Source: Anastrepha obliqua (lineage: Eukaryota; Arthropoda; Insecta; Diptera; Tephritidae). From it: a DNA stretch of 64,000 nt. Of the stretch, positions 61,934 to 64,000 are shown piece after piece (within the stretch, counting starts at the first letter, position 1; each line of letters starts with the position of its first letter). A program made the position numbers and the translations under genes. Location of the stretch: contig NC_072893.1 of NCBI RefSeq assembly GCF_027943255.1, positions 119,349,784 through 119,413,783 on the forward strand, given 5' to 3'. Below the pieces are notes generated by a model, which saw nothing but the letters and a program-made list of their open reading frames with translations, did no database searches and was not told where the DNA came from.

Positions 61934-64000
61934 ATAGTAAGCATCCGCACAAAAGTATGCGCTCTTTGTGGGAAAAAAATTATTTTCCAAAATAAACCTT
62001 CCCATCGTTTCTTGCTATCTGAAAAACATATTGAAGTTATAAAAAAGCACATTAATGGTGAATTTAATATTTATAATAGTACATTCCCAAAAAGTTTATG
62101 CAGCTCTTGCCGACTAACTATAAATGAATATGGAAATGATATTTTCAAAAGACCTTGTCCAACTATGCCCAATTACGAGGATCTTAAATTATCAAAAGAA
62201 ACAAGAACGATGGGTTGTAATTGTTACATCTGTCTAACAGCACGAGTTACGAGTCATAAAAAACAAAAAAAAGGTAGAGGTCAAATTAGGGATTTCTCTA
62301 CAAATATTGACGTAAACAAGTGTTTTGATGATACTTCGCAACAAAAAGATTTACTTTCTAAAAATGAGGCAAAGGCAACTAAACCAAGAACTTCTACTGA
62401 GTTATGTAACAGTTGTTTTCAACAAATAGGTAAAGGCATATCACATTCTTGCAGAGGTCCTTCTACTTCTAATGCTCGTAAGAATGTTTTGAATATAGTA
62501 CAAAAGTTACCCGAGAAACAGCAGAACCAAATAATAACTGAAATTTTGAAAAAAAAAAAATATCCAACAATGATAACGAAGATAAAGATGAGCTCGTGTT
62601 AAATACTCTGGGATCGAAGGTTCGGGTAACTGTTAATAAAAAAAAAAAGAAAAAGAATTAAGATTTTCTGCCGAAAGATTAGACAATTTCCAAGCTAATA
62701 CTGGATCGTCTACAAATGATATGAAAAAATTGGCTAACTTCATTCGTAGTTCTGCTGGTAGAAACTCAGTTCCCAAGAATTACAATCAACATTTGTATGA
62801 AAAATCTAATATCCTGGAACACATTTATAAAGAAGGTTTCTACGAATTCGAAACATCCCAAGATGGTATTAAACAGAGACCAGTTGTGTATGCTACTGCA
62901 TCAGAACTCGTAGACTTTGTCTTTGAAAATCGAAACATTGAACATATTGAACAATCAAAAATAAAAGTAATGGCAGATGGAGGACAAGATTTCTTCAAAG
63001 TTTCTCTTTCAATATCAATTCCAGAAGACGACTTGAAAGAAAATGACTTGGATAAAAGTAAAAATGTTTCAACTTACTCTACTGGTGGAAGTATGGCAAA
63101 TAAACGTAAGTTGACTAGTGTATTTAAATTGCTTTTATTAGGCATAGTGCCTCGGATTAAAGAGACCTATGATAATTTTAAAATTTTGGTTGAATTGACG
63201 AAACTCAATGAGATACCATTTAAATTTGTTGGAGATTTAAAGCTCGTACTATTGGTCAATGGGCAGCAAACTGTAATGGCTTTCTACCCTTGCCCTTATT
63301 GCTTCGTCACATTAAATGAATTAAAAAGTTATAATAAAATGATTGAGGAAAAGTGACAAAAATCTTGATTTAAAGACCTACAAGCATTTAAAAGATGACT
63401 ACTTTAAATTCAAGAGCTTGGGTAATGACAAAAAAAAGTCTAAAGAATGTCGCAGTACAGTAAATCACCCTTTATTCATTGTATACGGCACTACTGAAGA
63501 TGATAACTTGTACGTACTTCAGAAGTGCATTCCTCCTGAACTACAGCTATTGCAAGGGTTTGTCAACCATCTTTTCTGGGACGGTATAGTTAAAATTGAG
63601 GAAATTGGAAAATATAGAGCGTTATTGTGGCCGAATAAATTAGGTATATCTCATAAGAGCTATCAAGGAGATATGTTTGAAGGCAATCAATGTCGAAAAT
63701 TACTTAAAGAGGCCGATAAATTGCAGGATCCTGAAATTTACGAGCTTGCAGGACCATTTCGTTTACAGCCTTATATTGCTCGCATTTAAAGCAATGAATT
63801 GTTGAAAAGTGCTTTGCTGCCAAAAAAGCTGATCTTACTGACTTTAAAAAATTTAAAAGAACTCCGTGAAGCCTTAAAAAGTACTGAAATTTCTCAAACA
63901 CTAAAAATTCATATTATCCTGGAGCATTTGGAGGAAGCAATCATATTCTTGAATAATGATGGCTTAGGTTTATGGTCCGAGCAGGCTGGAGAGTCAGTTC
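61934..64000 (+). pseudogene. Multi-cysteine protein gene of unnamed family, frameshifted, runs off window
   Basis: Colinear protein text in changing frames. N-terminal: V-C-A-L-C-G, L-C-S-S-C-R-L, C-N-C-Y-I-C and L-C-N-S-C-F-Q-Q-I-G-K-G-I-S-H-S-C (61934-62602), probably zinc-binding. Then L-N-T-L-G-S-K-V-R-V-T-V-N, F-S-A-E-R-L-D-N-F, I-K-V-M-A-D-G-G-Q-D-F-F-K-V, G-I-V-P-R-I-K-E-T-Y-D-N, L-K-L-V-L-L-V-N-G-Q-Q, C-P-Y-C, P-P-E-L-Q-L-L-Q-G-F-V-N-H-L-F, S-Y-Q-G-D-M-F-E-G-N-Q-C-R-K-L-L and, at the window edge, G-L-W-S-E-Q-A-G-E-S-V. I recall similar uncharacterised proteins in cnidarians and arthropods but know no function. Frame changes fall at the A-run near 62550, the A-run near 62645, near 63345, and several between 63785 and 63860. 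No start ATG is evident (frame open from 61934, after a TGA), so an upstream exon is possible. Confidence 0.6.

Noticed and set aside
3691..64000. CRISPR arrays, operons or bacterial-type signals
   Set aside because: Tandem repeats here lack regular short repeats with unique spacers, and the window is eukaryotic by composition and transposon content.

Overview
This window looks like repeat-dense, gene-poor DNA from an insect, most likely a higher fly (Diptera, possibly tephritid). That identification is an inference from the transposon mix: mellifera-type and DD41D (rosa-type) mariners, RTE-like, R1-like and I/LOA-like non-LTR retrotransposons, and piggyBac debris. Almost every protein-like stretch is a transposable-element fragment. 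No complete host gene was found.

Layout. 1-6.1 kb: an antisense LINE tail, an RTE-like LINE relic, a ~112-bp tandem array and an RNase H LINE tail. 6.98-12.67 kb: a layered LINE nest. The whole block sits between perfect 13-bp direct repeats, an 806-bp second LINE lies inside it with its own perfect 13-bp duplication, and a third LINE (endonuclease plus reverse transcriptase with a 303-bp in-frame duplication) occupies the middle. 12.8-14.8 kb: antisense LINE and a dead mariner. 17.6-21.7 kb: a strongly A-rich, strand-asymmetric tract interrupted by a LINE and a decayed mariner. 21.7-25.9 kb: tRNA-derived SINE pieces, then a mellifera-type mariner with a complete 341-codon transposase frame and a ~2.6-kb tandem-repeat-bearing insert just before its start codon. 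26.9-27.6 kb: a minisatellite with a 350-bp higher-order period. 29.4-31.3 kb: a 5'-truncated RTE-like LINE with near-perfect target duplication. 32-36.4 kb: R1-like and RNase H LINE tails and a complete tRNA-derived SINE. 36.9-42.5 kb: inverted-repeat DNA elements, a piggyBac relic, an inverted-repeat element holding a Cys-rich gene fragment, and a DD41D mariner. 43.4-50.4 kb: many LINE tails, mariner scraps and a second SINE family. 52.6-55.4 kb: a degenerate ~300-bp satellite. 56.2-56.5 kb: one possible host exon. 56.9-60.7 kb: a run of LINE fragments. 61.9-64.0 kb: the left part of a multi-cysteine gene of a family I cannot name, broken by frameshifts that fall mostly in A-runs and running off the window.

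There are no operons or cooperating genes. The organising logic is nested insertion: LINEs into LINEs, mariners into LINEs and A-rich DNA, and a repeat element into a mariner. Relative ages can be read from the nesting. Family assignments rest on motifs read by eye; no database search was possible.
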